Assembly: GCA_948567375.1 (NCBI GenBank) | Contig: OX419758.1 | Span: forward strand, 13,769,001-13,833,000 | Length of the DNA stretch: 64,000 nucleotides | Origin: Lunularia cruciata | Taxonomy: Eukaryota > Streptophyta > Marchantiopsida > Lunulariales > Lunulariaceae | Direction: 5' to 3' | In this document: in pieces, positions 1 to 12,432 of the stretch | Layout of the letters: each line of letters starts with the position of its first letter | How positions within the stretch are numbered: position 1 is the first letter of the stretch | Made by a program: the position numbers and the translations under genes | Notes under the pieces: model-generated | The model's database searches: none | The model's input: only the letters and a program-made list of their open reading frames with translations | What the model was told of the DNA's origin: nothing

Positions 1-2439
1 TAGCACGGTATCATGATCAATAGCCGCGATGGACACCCCATAAACCGGAGAAAAACTGCTCATTTCTTATGAAGCGTAACAAGCAAACTGTAATGCGCAT
101 TTTACAAATCTCATGCAAGAGTGCCTTACACGTCGATACAGGTCAGACCCTTCTATTCCCTTACGAATTGGGTTACTGTTGCACCAGTAGACTTAGTTCT
201 GTGGATATGAAATGTACTGCGACGGTAGTGCTCCTTCCGGTCACAGCGTGCGCATGTTTAAAAGTAAAAGGAAGGCCTCCAAGAACTTATGCCCGTAGCG
301 TACCTCCTGTACAATGTCATGTTATTCTCTATCATTTGATCGGCTTGACGCCTTCTGAACCCGTTTAGTCGCAAAGTACTACACCTGACAAGCTTACATG
401 AAGGTTTGACTCCTACCTTCTTTTGCAGTTGTACAGCGGAAATTTGACAGTTCAATTTGATCAATCTACGACTACCCTCACAATATCCTTTGAACCCGAT
501 CGCAGCAGTTGCGGTTGCAGATCGAGAAGCATAGACAATGTACCAATTTAAAGGCACCTGCTGCTTGAGCGGATCTGTAATTCTTCACAGAGTGGTGGAC
601 CATAAGGAGCCTCGATCTCTTCTGATTTGATTCGCTGTAGCAGCTCTTCTTGGTGAAGTATCAGTTGCGAATCCGTGTGCCTATGATCAAGAGTATACGA
701 TCCGTCGGAATTTGCAGAATTTGCATGAACAAGGGCTCGGAAATCTCAATGATATATTCGTTGCGATTGATCATTCCTCCTTCCTTGCCCTTTTGATCAG
801 TTGAATTGATATTCTAGGAATGTCTTATTCAGAAACAGTGAATATGGACCGTGTCAAAGCTTCTGATCCCACAATCGTCATGCATTCGACTACCACGGAT
901 CGCCTCGTTCAAATATAGGACGGTAGGAGACTTACGCAAGAATATCAAAGAGTTGGGATCTACAGTAGATATTGTAATCACAACCACTTTACCTTCATGA
1001 AAATTGTACATGGACCTTCCAGTCATTACCAAGTAACAATAGAGAAAAATTATTCGATTAAGATAAGCGGGAGAAAAGTCTACAACGAAGTGTTGACCGA
1101 AACTGAGTTTATACTGTCAGTGAGATCGTCCCACGAAAATCAGTACCCTAGGTATTTAAAGGGTGTATGCTCTTGCTCATGGATCATACAAACGACGGCA
1201 GCAGGACTCATGATTTGAAATAGGAGAAGCTACAGTAGCTATGCTCTTAAGAGTGTAACTGCCATAGAAGAAGGGCACAGCCGTCTACGTATTTAAATGG
1301 CAGACATATCGCCATATCTAGAGCAGAACCGCCCAGTAAACAGTGGGGGAAGGGATGCTGAGAGGTCTCATGAAGAAACTTTGGGTACAATTGTTGTATC
1401 CTCGCCAAGGTTTCTCAGTCCAGATCTTGCGATCGGCATTTATTTGTTCAGCATTCACCTGAAGATCGCAAATGATCTCCAGAAGAACATCCGTCCGGCT
1501 GCACTCAAAAACATTCCTGCAGTCCTGGATGACGCGTAAGTTCCTATGACGAATCAATTGCACGGGATGATCCACAGTACGCGGGGGCCAAACGCTCTAG
1601 AGGATCTGATAGATACCCAGAATAATTCGGCAGGTTGAATGGATTTTGTTTTACATCATGATTGTAATAGGAAGTATAAGACACAGTCACCTTGATCGGT
1701 GTAATCTTGCTTCTATTCTCAATTCCATTAATGAGCACTACTTCCTTTGTTTCTTTTGCCTGGTTCTTGTTCTGTTTGTCAATTAACCTGAGTGCTATAA
1801 ATGTACATTTAACAAGTAACCGAGTGATTATACCGAGGTATGGAGTTAGTAGATCATCTCCACGGTACTGTACGCTCACGTAAAGACTCGACTCTGCATC
1901 TAAAGTGTTTTTGCAATCGCATTATTCTCACCTCAAGCAAATACCCTTAAGATGCATTGACCTTCCTCTTTGGTTAAGTGTAATCTCTAAGCTCGCTTTG
2001 AGATGGATAGACTAGAAAGAAGCACTGGGCTGTGAACTATTGCGGCTGGAGTAAGACAGACGCACTTCGACACAATCCAGACAAACAGGGCATCTGTCCT
2101 ACTTCGAACCAGACAAACCCAACCACATTCTCAATGTTTATAGTGCAATACGTTCTTGTCGCAATCGTTCGGGTGATAAGTTGACATGCCAAGCATCAGC
2201 CATCTTCATGTTGTAACTCGTTTCTTGGAAGGATCAGACAGATTCTTGCGAACACAACCTTATGTCGGTCCGCCCTTTGGTACGCTCCAGCTACAGTGCC
2301 AGCAACGTATCCATGTCCTTTGCATGAATTTGTTAGATAAGCAATTGACCTACACATTTCTCCCTGTTTTCTCCGAAGAAACATGTTTCAGGAATCATAT
2401 ATTACAAACAGGAGCTAGCAGGCATTCATAAGCATGAAG
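1..2439. other. Upstream region, no gene recognised
   Basis: I see no exon chain, RNA gene or transposon signature in this stretch. All open frames are shorter than about 110 codons, overlap each other on both strands and show no known motif. Base composition is mixed and CpG is present, as in the neighbouring genic DNA. The last part is presumably the promoter region of the germin-like gene. Confidence 0.5.
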
Positions 2440-2448
2440 TATATAAAG
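2440..2448 (+). promoter_or_regulatory. Probable TATA box of the germin-like gene
   Basis: The string TATATAAAG lies 106 bp upstream of the germin-like start codon at 2554. Placement and sequence fit a plant TATA box and leave room for a 5' leader of roughly 75 nt. Inferred from sequence only. Confidence 0.6.
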
Positions 2449-2553
2449 ATTTCCCGTTGAGTCCTTCCATCACAGTTTCTTCTCAGAGATTCAGGCAGAA
2501 GAAAGCTAAGTTTCCATTGTATTCAAGATCTTTGCAGACAAAACTGCGACAGG

Positions 2554-3512
2554 ATGATTGCTCAAAATGATTTCCTCGTTGTTTGTGTTGCCACACTAGT
2601 AGCTCTTGCAACTTTTACGGGAGTGGAATCATCTGATCCAGAATTGACTACCGACTTCTTCGTTCCAGACTGCATGAATATCTCTGATATTGATGGGAAC
2701 TACTTCACGTTCTCTGGATTCCGGGGTATATCAGGTCCTGCTGAGGGAAAGAACTTCAGCATCACCAAGGCTACCAGCATTAAATTCCCAGCATTGACTG
2801 GGCTTGGGGTTTCTTACGCTTTGCTAAACTATCTACCAGGTGGCATCAACAATCTTCACACTCATCCCAGAGGGTGAGTTTCTGCTCTTCGCAAGCCAAC
2901 AATCTCTTCAGATAAATGAGAGCGGAAAATCAGTCTAACTCTATCATGGTTGCATTTTCTTAGAATGTATGTCGAGAATTTCGTTCACATAAAACCTTTG
3001 TTGAGCTCTTTCACTATTCATAGGTCTTTAACTCAAGAAGAACACTGCTAATCCTTTACCACCGAATTGGTTTCAAAGTTTATAATGTTCATGTTCATGG
3101 TGGTCACAATGGTGGTTATCGAGGTAGGCACCCAGATCTCTCCCAAACTCTTACTTTCCCGTCCTGATCTCTTGACTAAACCCCCATCTTCTGCAGAACT
3201 GAACTCCTCTACGTGATTACTGGAACTCTGGAAGTGGGCCTGGTCGACTCTACCAACAAGTTGTATACTCAGACTCTCGTCGCAGGAGACTTGTTTGTGT
3301 TTCCTAAGGGGCTAGTGCACTATCAGTACAATTTAGATGCTGTAAATCGAGCATCGGCCTTATCAGCTTTCAGTAGCTCCAATTCCGGACTTATTTCACT
3401 TCCTATCAATCTTTTCGGAACAGCAATTGACGAGGCAGTCCTGACCAAAGCCTTTAATGTCAATGGGACTGTTATGGAGATTCTTGAAGCCTCAAACTCC
3501 CCCAAGAAATAG
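2554..3512 (+). CDS. Germin-like protein (cupin), two exons
   Basis: Coding exons 2554-2873 and 3197-3512 join across a GT-AG intron to give 211 residues, the usual germin-like length. The first ~25 residues are a hydrophobic signal peptide, so the product is expected in the apoplast or cell wall. Cupin box 1 spans the splice junction and carries HTH (His102, His104) and Glu109. Box 2 (PKGLVHYQYN) supplies His148. Together these are the four manganese ligands of the family. N-glycosylation sequons occur near residues 42 and 67 and close to the C-terminus. Known family members include oxalate oxidases, superoxide dismutases and structural wall proteins; the sequence does not say which this is. 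The first of the two conserved N-terminal cysteines appears replaced (DFF instead of DFC), leaving Cys40 without its usual partner. A TATA box lies about 106 bp upstream. The neighbour on the minus strand is convergent. Confidence 0.95.
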
Positions 3513-4123
3513 TTCTAGTAGTTACGATCACTGTTTCAAGATTGTTCCGACTCGCAATAACGTGGACACAGCTTGAGGAGAATGCTCTACTACCGGCAGT
3601 GGAACCCAGGCTTGAATTAGATTACTGGCTTGAATAGGTAACTAAACCAAGCAATGTAACTGCTGTATTGTAGACCCGATGGTCTCGGCACTCCAAAAAG
3701 CTGGCTATACAAGTAGCACCCCTAAGTAGGCAATTTGTAAACAATTTGCAATTCATAAACACAGATGTTGACGCTTTTTTACTATAGATTTATTTATAAT
3801 ATATGGTATTCAATTCTTTGTACAGGAGAGAATACGGAATGAGAAACATGACTGATTCTAGCTACTTTCAGTAACTATGTCATCAGGAACATGATAGTCA
3901 GTATTTCTGATAAACTGAGGTCTATGGACTATGGAATCCTTCGAACACATCGGACATTCACAATGACCTCAAAACCGTGAAGGCTGAGGTCAAGTTGCAG
4001 CAAATTTAACCTCATTCGCTATTTACCTGAACTACAAGTGAGAATCATAACGAAGCAATAAAGCAATCTGTAGGTGGTACGTGATTAATTTGGTGATCTG
4101 ACTTCTACAAACTCGTGGGTTAT
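3513..4123. other. Convergent intergenic spacer
   Basis: This spacer lies between the stop codons of two converging genes, the germin-like gene on + and the aldolase gene on -. It should hold both 3' UTRs. An AT-rich stretch near 3775-3810 could carry polyadenylation signals, but I cannot assign them to a strand. No gene is visible. Confidence 0.6.
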
Positions 4124-5793
4124 CTAATATTCACTGGGCTTGTTCTTCCTGAGATCTGCCACAGCTGCATCTCGAAGCAAAAGCACATCTACAGCACCAG
4201 ACACTAAATTGTATCCCCGTCTAAATAGCTCTTCAGTAGAGCTCTCACCATTGGCAAATCCCGCAAGCAAAACTTTCCTTTCACATGAAAGAACTGCAGT
4301 CTCTGCTTTCTTCAACAATTCCAAACCTCTTGGGTCACCTGCATAGTATGATTTTGACACTCATAAGTATTATTCAAATCCTGATTACAGATAACTGCCA
4401 CTAGGGTTTTCCTGCACTCTTTCAGACCGTGGATTCTCACCTGGATGCCGTAGAAGACCGATACTAGCTCGCAAATCAAAAGGTCCCATTTGGATGCAGT
4501 CCACTCCTTCAACTCCAGCTATTTCCTCAATTCGGTTCACAGCTGCCTCGGTCTCAACCTGCACAACGAACAGCAAATCAGCCACAAGTAACCCACCGCC
4601 CAGGGCAGGGAAGTCTGGTGGCACTCTTCATCTTCTCACCGTGAAAAAAAAACAGTGAAAGAAAGAAATAGTCAGCATATCTTTTAGTAAGTCACACCAG
4701 AACTGCACAGAAGGACAAAGAATGCACTAAAGTGAACATCCACAACCATGTTTCTTGGAGAACGTACCAGTGAGAGGTACTACCCACCAGAAGCAGCCAG
4801 CAAGAAGTAAGAAAATTACAGAATTTCCTTTGTCGAATCGATACTTCTTTTACTAATTGCACAGAAACGAAAACTCACGGAGATTCTGATAGTTGAGTTT
4901 CCTAACCCTTGGTATGCACAATCGATGATGTGGTGCACAGCTTTTACCAACTTCTTATTATTCAGTGCAATACAGGCATAATTAACTGTGTTGAAGCAGA
5001 AAGGTCGAGAGATGCTGTGATTTACCTGGCACATGATTAGCAGGGTCTGCTCGCAATTTTCTAGATAAGACGTATCTAGCCCATAGCGAGATGCCCTTAC
5101 AATGGGGTGAGCAGCTCCTCTAATTCCGAGAGGAGGATACCAGCAGGCAGTGACTGCTCGCCTCGCTTCCTCTGCATTTTCTATCATGGGAAACATGAGC
5201 CCCGCTGGTCCCAAATCCAGCGCCTTCTTCACCAGCACGGGATCATTGACAGGAAGACGGATTACCGCCGGCGTCTTGGTTGCTGCCAAGGCCTGCAGAA
5301 CTGGAAGAGCAGCAAAAATGTCTCCAGCGCCATGTTCCATGTCGACAACGACGAAGTCGTAGCCTGCCCACCCCAAAATCTCAGCGAAGACATTGGAGAA
5401 ACTCAACGAAAATGCCCCGTACAGCTTTTCTCCTGCACTGAGTCTGGATTTTAGAGATGGGGTTTGAGATTCTCCTCTGACTGTCGAGGCATTGGGTCCT
5501 CCAGCAGCCTTTGTCACCAAGTTCCTGAAATGCTCGAGTTCTCTGAAATATGAAAATGCTCTCTTGTTCCTCAACCCTGTGGTTGTGGCGTTCTGGGGTT
5601 TGGAATTAGGAATCCTACTGTCAGCGCGATGATTCCACTTCAAAACATGGGGACTAGAATTTGTTAAAGAACACAACGTCCGATTGGATTTGAAGGAGCT
5701 ACCATGTAGCGGAGGACCAATCCACAGAGAAAGCCTCCATAAGGGCCTACCAACTTTGCCCAAGTTTCCTGTTGCCGAAATGCACCTGGCCAT
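4124..5793 (-). CDS. HpcH/HpaI-family aldolase/citrate-lyase-like protein, organelle-targeted
   Basis: Three exons on the minus strand, 5793-5026, 4558-4441 and 4338-4124, join with GT-AG introns (phases 0 and 1) into about 366 residues. The first ~105 residues are rich in Ser, Arg and Asn, unlike the bacterial enzymes, and look like a plastid or mitochondrial transit region. The TIM-barrel part follows. DMEHG (151-155) has the presumed catalytic His154, and VIRLP holds Arg179. QVET across the first splice gives Glu258, and MGPFDL gives Asp284, the presumed metal ligands. GIRG is also present. Known members cleave or form 2-keto-3-deoxy acids with a divalent metal. Plant members are annotated only broadly, so the substrate is unknown. 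All key residues are present and no break is seen. An alternative open extension of exon 1 past 5026 to 4816 is intron read-through. Confidence 0.92.
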
Positions 5794-7152
5794 GTGTGCA
5801 AGTTACTTTTATCCCCAGATGCGGATTACTTGGTGCATCAACAACTGCTTTTACATACTCAGCTCATTTTCAGTCGTGCGGCTCTTCATAGAGAATTCGT
5901 ATGGCAATGAACGGGGATAGTGTGTATACACTATCCCATGGAAGACATTTGCAGGCAAAAACTGATCATCCGATCTAACGGACCCCAAGGGCACTTGTAG
6001 ACGTGAAAGTGCTCCCCGAAATCCTTAAGAACATATTTCTTTCGGAAGGATGTCGCTACTCTGGCTTCCCTAAGAGGTACGGAAGCCAAATTGTTCAAGC
6101 GCCCCCAAGCTTCAGTGCATTCAAATGGCGAGAGTTTTGAGTATAATGCACAATCGATCTCGGATAGTGTAAGCTTTGTACGATCTTTTGACTTTCCCTT
6201 CTGTCAACCTGATTATTTTGGCTCCTACTGTCGGAATGTAATGAAACGCAATGCAAGGCCACAGCGTTATGCGCCTGCACACTGGTTGGGGGGTGGTGTG
6301 GTGAGGTGGGAGATGAATAATGGGGCTACAGCTCTTGACATAACTCCTGTACTGCCTTCTGACGCGCTCGAGGAGAGAGTTCGGATATAGGACATCGCGC
6401 AACCTACCGACAAGATCTTCTCTCACCTTCGTTCCAGATAGCATGCCCCGATGCAACTCAAGAGCTTACTAAAATATGGACAGCGTGAAAAGTTTTGTGT
6501 TAGAGAGCAGATTTGCGGTTTGACTATTTCAAGTTTGAATCAATGTCTTGATAGACTGATCGATTGAAGCAGGCTGGATACTTGGAATCATGCATCATGT
6601 ACTTGCATTTTATGCCTGTACTTACAGGTTGACCAAGTGATATAATCAATATGGAAACTGTAGATGGTTGAGAACCTTGGTAGGAATTAGTACAGAGAGA
6701 ATACCCAAAGACTGAATAACATGCAAACAGCAACAGTAACATGATGAAGAGAATTATTTCTCCTCATTTCGGGTCTCTCAACTGCTCATCTGAGTCCCAA
6801 GCAAATTGTGAAATTTCTGACGTCTTTAACAACTGAATATTGACAAAACAAGAATGAAGACAATTTGTACGGGTATGCAGAAAACCCAAGTAATCACAGT
6901 TTCAATTCTAGAAGCAGCAAACTAGATCTATGAGTAGCGAGTTCTAAACATCATCGAATTTCAGTAAAATGAAGTTGTCCAAGATCTCAGCTAATTCATG
7001 CCCATTCACCTCTTTGATTTCCTGCATCTTCAAAGCTTGAAGGATGTGATGTGGTTGCTTGTTTCTTTCCCTATCTGTACTTTTGACTGTTGAGTTCATG
7101 GGCCTGTTCCAGTACAAATCGTACCACTAAGTTCTACTATGGTTCTAACAGC
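5794..7152. other. Intergenic region, no gene recognised
   Basis: This region separates the 5' end of the aldolase gene from the 3' end of the EndoU gene, both on the minus strand. It should contain the aldolase promoter, though I see no clear TATA box. Open frames near 6091-6456 occur on both strands with no recognisable motif or exon pattern, so I do not call them. Confidence 0.5.
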
Positions 7153-10100
7153 CTACTCTTCAGCAATAGGGAAAGCTGATCCAATGCCATTTCGTCCGAG
7201 CGGGTAGACCTTAATGTTTACAGAGTATGGACCTAATTCAACGTGGTTATCCTCTGCTCCACCATAGAAGCATAGAGTGTATAGAGCGATCTCAAACTCT
7301 GGACTCACTCCAACCAGGGTACTACTCAAGGGCTTAAGATAATCGTTCCACTTAAACTGGACGGTCAGTAGCTGCGACTGGGAATCAGGCTGCATAGGGG
7401 AAAAAGAAAGGTTTAGCGATTAGGGGCAAAAGTTTCAGATACATTTTCCCAAGCTATGATCCTATAAGAACATGCTAGTTCTTGGTGGTACGAAAAGACG
7501 CAAATACTTACCAGTTCATCTCCTCTTCGCCTTGGTAGAATGAACCCTTGATAATCCAAAGTTCCTTTCGCTTCCTCGAGGTAAAACTATAGTGGCATAC
7601 AATATATTTCAGTTAAAAAGCTTACTGAGAATGGTTAACAATGACGGGAGGTGTAAGAGTGTAACGCTTCCAGAAAACAGTCCGATCCTTCAGTCCATTC
7701 AATCAGCAGATGATAAATTTCCATCTTAGCACTTCCCATCACTTTGATATGATGCACTGAAGAAGCAGTACCTGGATCCAGTTATGTAGACCAGACACCT
7801 CATCATTGTTGTCTCTTCCACGCTTGATTTCCCCAACAAAAACATGCTCGAATGCTGAAGATGAGTCATCGCAGCCATTTCTGTCAAACGCTTTGAACCA
7901 CAAGTTGCGCAACATGTTCTTGAACTGCTCGTCACCTCCACGGACGATTCCCTTCGAAGACAGATACTTCTGCAAGTACTTAATAGGTGCAGTTCTGCTT
8001 ATCTCTTCAATGAACCCTTCCTCTTCTTGCTCCTCCTGTGCAGTTCTCCTCTCCGAGACGTTCATATGGGCATTGTAGTTGTCGAGCAAAGCTATGAAAC
8101 GAGCATAAGTTGGTCTGCGGAAAACGCCTGGATCCAAGTGCTTAAACAAAGCATTTTCTTCCATGTCCTCTTTCTGGTACACCTTCTTCCCATCACCACA
8201 ATCAATTTCATAGTCCTGACCTGGGGTCAACCGGTTCAAGTCCAGATCCCATAATTTACTGCATGCTGCGCGCATGTCTTCAAGTTCATCACTTGTAGGA
8301 TCGGTGTTGACGTCTGAGCTCACATTATCCGCGTAGTGCTGCTCACTGGCTGGCAGCCTGAAGTTTTGCCTCAGCTCGTCTGTCAACTGCACATTAATGG
8401 CAAGCACCAGCATTTAGAACTGCAACTCGATTTCAGCAAGTGATAAAGGATAAAAGCTGATTCCTGAACTTCAACAAGTATAAAAGAGCTGACAAGAAAG
8501 ATACACAAGTATATCTAATATGAGTTAAGACATGGCAACAGAGCAGAAAACTACAGAACAAAAGGGACAACTTCAATAAGTTTGTCAGCATCAGGCGATA
8601 TGATGCTGCTGCAAGCCACTGCACGCAACCTAAACCTTACACCATTCAAGGCGAGCAAAACCTAAAGCGTTTGCTGGAACTTTCCTTTGCGTAAACTAGC
8701 TGAGAAATGGCCACTGTAAGTGATTACTCCTGTAGTTGTGTAATGTCAGTGTTACTCGTTATTGCAAAAATCTGACCTCATGCAGCACCTCATTGACTTT
8801 TGCCTTCACTGTCTTTTTCAAAGCCGAAAACATACCCCGCATGGAAAACTTAGAGGCCTTTTTCTCCTGAAACCCATTCACACCTCGCACCTGTCAAGGA
8901 TAAATCAACAGTCCTATGCACAGAGACCGTAACAACATGGGGCAACAAGCAACTATACGTCGACCGTCCTCGAAATGCCTCCAAACGGAATATAAGCCCA
9001 GAAGGACCACGATTACCTCGCAATTGATATTGTTCCACTCACCGTAGCCAAGTCGTCTTAACCTTAAACTAGAAACGTTCGAAACCAGATTTAAGTAATC
9101 CCATGTCTAGCAGTGCAAGTCTAAGGACTATGATCCGCCTCGTCCAAATCTGTTACCTTCTAATGCATTTGTTTCCGCCTGTGGCAATATCTGGAGATAG
9201 AGTAACCGAATGCGAGTGGGAGTTTCGCAGGATTCAGTTTCAATTGGGTCCTTAGCGAGAAGAATAGCCCCAACAGGATTACTCTCAATCTAAAGGCATA
9301 CGATGACAGCCAACCTGCGGCACAACTACATTGAGTCTTGCATGATAGAATTTATGGTTGAAGTTCTATGAAGGGCTTGCCTGATGATCCTCGGAATGAG
9401 AAAGAAGCTGTATCTGCTGAGGGCGCCATGATGATGCCTCATCGGCCTGCAAAGAACAGAGTAAGCCTTAGCCCCTGCTGTCTGTCTTATATGAATGAGG
9501 ATGTTTTACTAACAAAGACCGGGATTAAATGGAACGAGCACCGAGAAGCAACTCTGAAACAGAACAACAGACACGAAAGTTCCACATGTCAAAAAATTTG
9601 AATCAATAAGGATCAGGTCAACTATACCCGGCCTTGACGTCTTTGAGGTCGCTCGTCGTCTCCTAGAGTTGGCCAGCTCTCCTCGTCGGCCTGCAGCAAC
9701 AATCGAAATTTGAGTGAAAACAGATGCAGAACATAGATTCGGCTAGCAACCTGTACCGATCTGTGCAAGGAAGGAAACAATCTACGACTAGTACATACCT
9801 GGTAATCCTGGCGACCATAAGATCCGCCCTGGCGCCTGCCCTGAGGTGCCGCCTCGGACTGTCACAACACACAGTAATTATCACCACCCGTGGAGTTGCC
9901 TCGCTCTGAGCCTTTAAACTTTCAAAATGTCATCAAACTTGTTAACTAAAAGCTTATCTAAGCAATTACGTTGAATTTCGAATCCTCAACTCTACATGGG
10001 ACGGAAAGGGGAAAGTCTAATGTTGTGCTTACATCCTGACGCCTTCCGCCGGACCACGAATTCTCGCTCTCAATCTGCTCCAATATCAGCCCAGGCATGA

Positions 10101-10904
10101 TTTACCAGTGTGTAAGAAACTCACTGTTACCATTATACAAAAGTGCTCAACTTCTTCTCTCACTTTTCGTCTCACCTAAAGGGATTGATCTAAATCATAT
10201 AGCCATGTGAGAATTAAGAACCGTCGGAAGAGATGTAATGACGTAGTAGTCAACCTCGTTCTCGTCATTCTTAGGCCGACGCCAGTTGCCGTCACCATCA
10301 TCGTTTCGCCTGCGATTGTTGTTCCAGGCGTTTTCGTTGCCCCCCTGCTCCCAGCACACAGTGTGCAAAATTAGTGTTTGCGAAGTACTGAACTCTCATC
10401 TGCTTTGACCAAGTTAATGTCCCAGCTGTGAACAATGCACTTCCAACGCATCAATCACAGAAGCAGCTCAAAGACGGAGCAAACCTCGTCATCGTCGTTT
10501 CTATTGTTCCGTCTGTTACCTCCACCTTCACCTCCAACTGTCTGCCAACCTTGATCATCTTCATTCTGCTCAACAAATTCCTATTTCAGCAATCATATCT
10601 TACGCACTTCCCCTTAGATTACTCCACGGGGAGAAATGAAACTGGAGAGGGGAAGATGGCTCTGGCTATTACTGCGGCATTCAAGCGTCTCTAAGAGTTT
10701 AAGAGCAGCAGCAGTTTAAAAACTGACGCCCAAGGCACTTCATACATATGAGAGACAATCAAACATCTATAATGTCAGCTCAAAAACTTACAATCACATC
10801 CCGCAGCCAATGTTATTCCCCATCCAAGATTGAGTCAAACTAAAAGAACCTTGTCAAAGTATGAATGACAACATGGGCGAATTGGATGAACGTACATGAG
10901 ACAT
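7153..10904 (-). CDS. EndoU (XendoU-family) endoribonuclease with RG/ND-rich N-terminus
   Basis: Ten coding exons on the minus strand: 10904-10896, 10565-10485, 10344-10255, 10074-10033, 9858-9799, 9690-9628, 8890-8777, 8386-7772, 7586-7512 and 7389-7153. Every intron is GT-AG and phase 0; the chain gives about 461 residues. Residues 1-115 are Gly/Arg/Asn/Asp-rich with spaced Trp, probably disordered and RNA-contacting. From about residue 154 the EndoU domain follows: FEHVFVGE with His334, SGLHNWIQ with His354, and YLKP with Lys402, the His-His-Lys triad. The C-terminal SPEFEIALYTLCF signature is complete. The family cuts RNA at uridines in a manganese-dependent way and leaves 2',3'-cyclic ends. 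The plant role is not established. The domain is intact, so I expect activity. The first exon (only Met-Ser-His) is the least certain part; another upstream exon could exist. Confidence 0.92.
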
Positions 10905-11534
10905 CGTCACAGGCAGTCCAATCCAAAGGGAGTTCTCAACCAAGATCTTCGTCTTCGTCTCCACCTCAGGTGACTCTCGTCAGAATCTGGCAATACTGAA
11001 AGCAAAGTGTGGAGCAAGTTCTCTATTGACAGATTAAGAGCTCGAGGGATAGTCAGATCCAACTACAGGACAAAACCTTGGCCAGCACGGCAGAGGAGCA
11101 CAATGCGATCATGCAACTTCGATGATTGCTCCATTACTCGCACTAACACACATATCAAACTTCTGTTTCGGATCCGCACATATCCATCCCACCACCTCTC
11201 CCAGCAAAATCCAGAGATGGACTTAACAGTACCTCAACTTTGGCACAAAGGCTTAACGCACCCCAAGTTGGCAGAAACGTAACATTACCCCTTAGCTTGA
11301 CGTGGCGCGCATATCCTACTTGGCACCTAATTTCACAAACAACTAGACTATACGTTCTTGTAATTACCTGCTTGAAGGAATATGCCCGGCATCTTTGTTT
11401 ATCGTCGTAACTTGGAAACGAACTGGAATTTTCTGTAACTGAGGATGTTTTAATTGACTGTCAAATATTACGGAGAATGATATGAATGATCTATAATTCA
11501 TAAAGAAATGCGTAATTTTAGGGGCAATGGTGTG
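10905..11534. other. EndoU upstream region
   Basis: Sequence upstream of the inferred EndoU start codon on the minus strand. It probably holds the 5' UTR and promoter. No conserved protein or RNA gene is visible. Confidence 0.4.
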
Positions 11535-11612
11535 CTCCACACCGAAACTTTGTCTAAATATGCAGGGAACTAAATTTCGAATACGATATTTAGACAAAGT
11601 TTCGGTGTGGAG
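11535..11612. repeat. Perfect 27-bp inverted repeat with 24-nt loop
   Basis: The left arm is 11535-11561 and the right arm 11586-11612. The arms are perfectly complementary over 27 bp (left arm begins CTCCACACCGAAACTTTG) around a 24-nt spacer. Transcribed from either strand this would fold into a perfect hairpin. It could be a small fold-back element, a hairpin-RNA precursor or a recent snap-back insertion. No gene overlaps it. Confidence 0.9.
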
Positions 11613-12331
11613 TTCAGCTTGAAACGAAAGAATTAGATAATCAAACTGAACGAAGAATTCAACTAGAACCGAAACAAATTAGCCTTTCGAGCCGGATGGA
11701 TTATTCGTCCCGGTCGGGAGTTGAAACCCAAACCACAAAACTTTCAAATTTCGGGCCGGATTCGAACTCAACCTGAAGAACTTAGTTTCTCGGTTGGGAT
11801 GGAGAGTCCGGCAAACAAGAAATAACTGGGATTCATCTCATAAACATTGAACTTTCGGGCCTGGTTGAGAGTTCATGCCGGATTGGAATGTAGCCAAAAC
11901 AAATGACTGGAGCTCACTCATAAAATATTCATCTTTCGAGCACGACGCGTATTTTGGTGCGAAGAATAAACAGGAAATTTTGTTCAGCTCTACTGAGGGT
12001 AAATCTCGGGGTAAAAGCATCTGTCGGATATTATTTTTTCTACGCCGATACTCTCTGCCAGTTGCATTCTCTACTGTGTAAATCTAATTTTACAAGAACA
12101 TTGCTTGCCAACATGAAGCCGCCATTGCCAACTATGACAAGCAGATGACACGTTTTACCACGCGGCATGAAGGGGTCCCGTTAAATCTTGCTGCCAACTT
12201 GTGATACCGTAGCTCATGTGCCAAAGTCCCGGTAAGGCCATCCCTGCGCAAGATCTTTTACAAAGCCTTCATCTTATCAGATCTTCAGCGTGTCATAGAT
12301 CCTCAGCGTGCAAATATCCATTTGATGTCTT
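11613..12331. other. Non-coding spacer
   Basis: No gene recognised. Short phrases with CpG recur in slightly varied form (for example TTTCGGGCCGGATT and CTTTCGAGCCGGATGG between 11680 and 11900), suggesting an old degenerate local repeat. Confidence 0.35.
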
Positions 12332-12432
12332 AACGTGGGGCTTAGCCCCACCTTACCTTTTGTGTCTCTCCCTTGTACGGCTTGATGGGGTCTTCCCATC
12401 CTTCATTTTTCCTACGCGGTCGCCTTTTCTCC
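12332..12432 (-). repeat. Left arm of an inverted ~100-bp repeat pair
   Basis: This segment is the reverse complement, with scattered mismatches and one small insertion, of 14325-14425. The shared core contains GGATGGGAAGACCCCATC and a stretch ending AAGCCCCA. The pair encloses about 1.9 kb without a recognisable gene. It could be the terminal inverted repeats of a small DNA element or two independently inserted copies of one repeat. Confidence 0.75.

Noticed and set aside
6091-6456. Overlapping open frames on both strands upstream of the aldolase gene
   Set aside because: No motif, no splice partners and similar openness on both strands.
10428-10694. A + strand 88-codon frame
   Set aside because: It overlaps an EndoU exon and its introns on the opposite strand; the exon chain explains the sequence.
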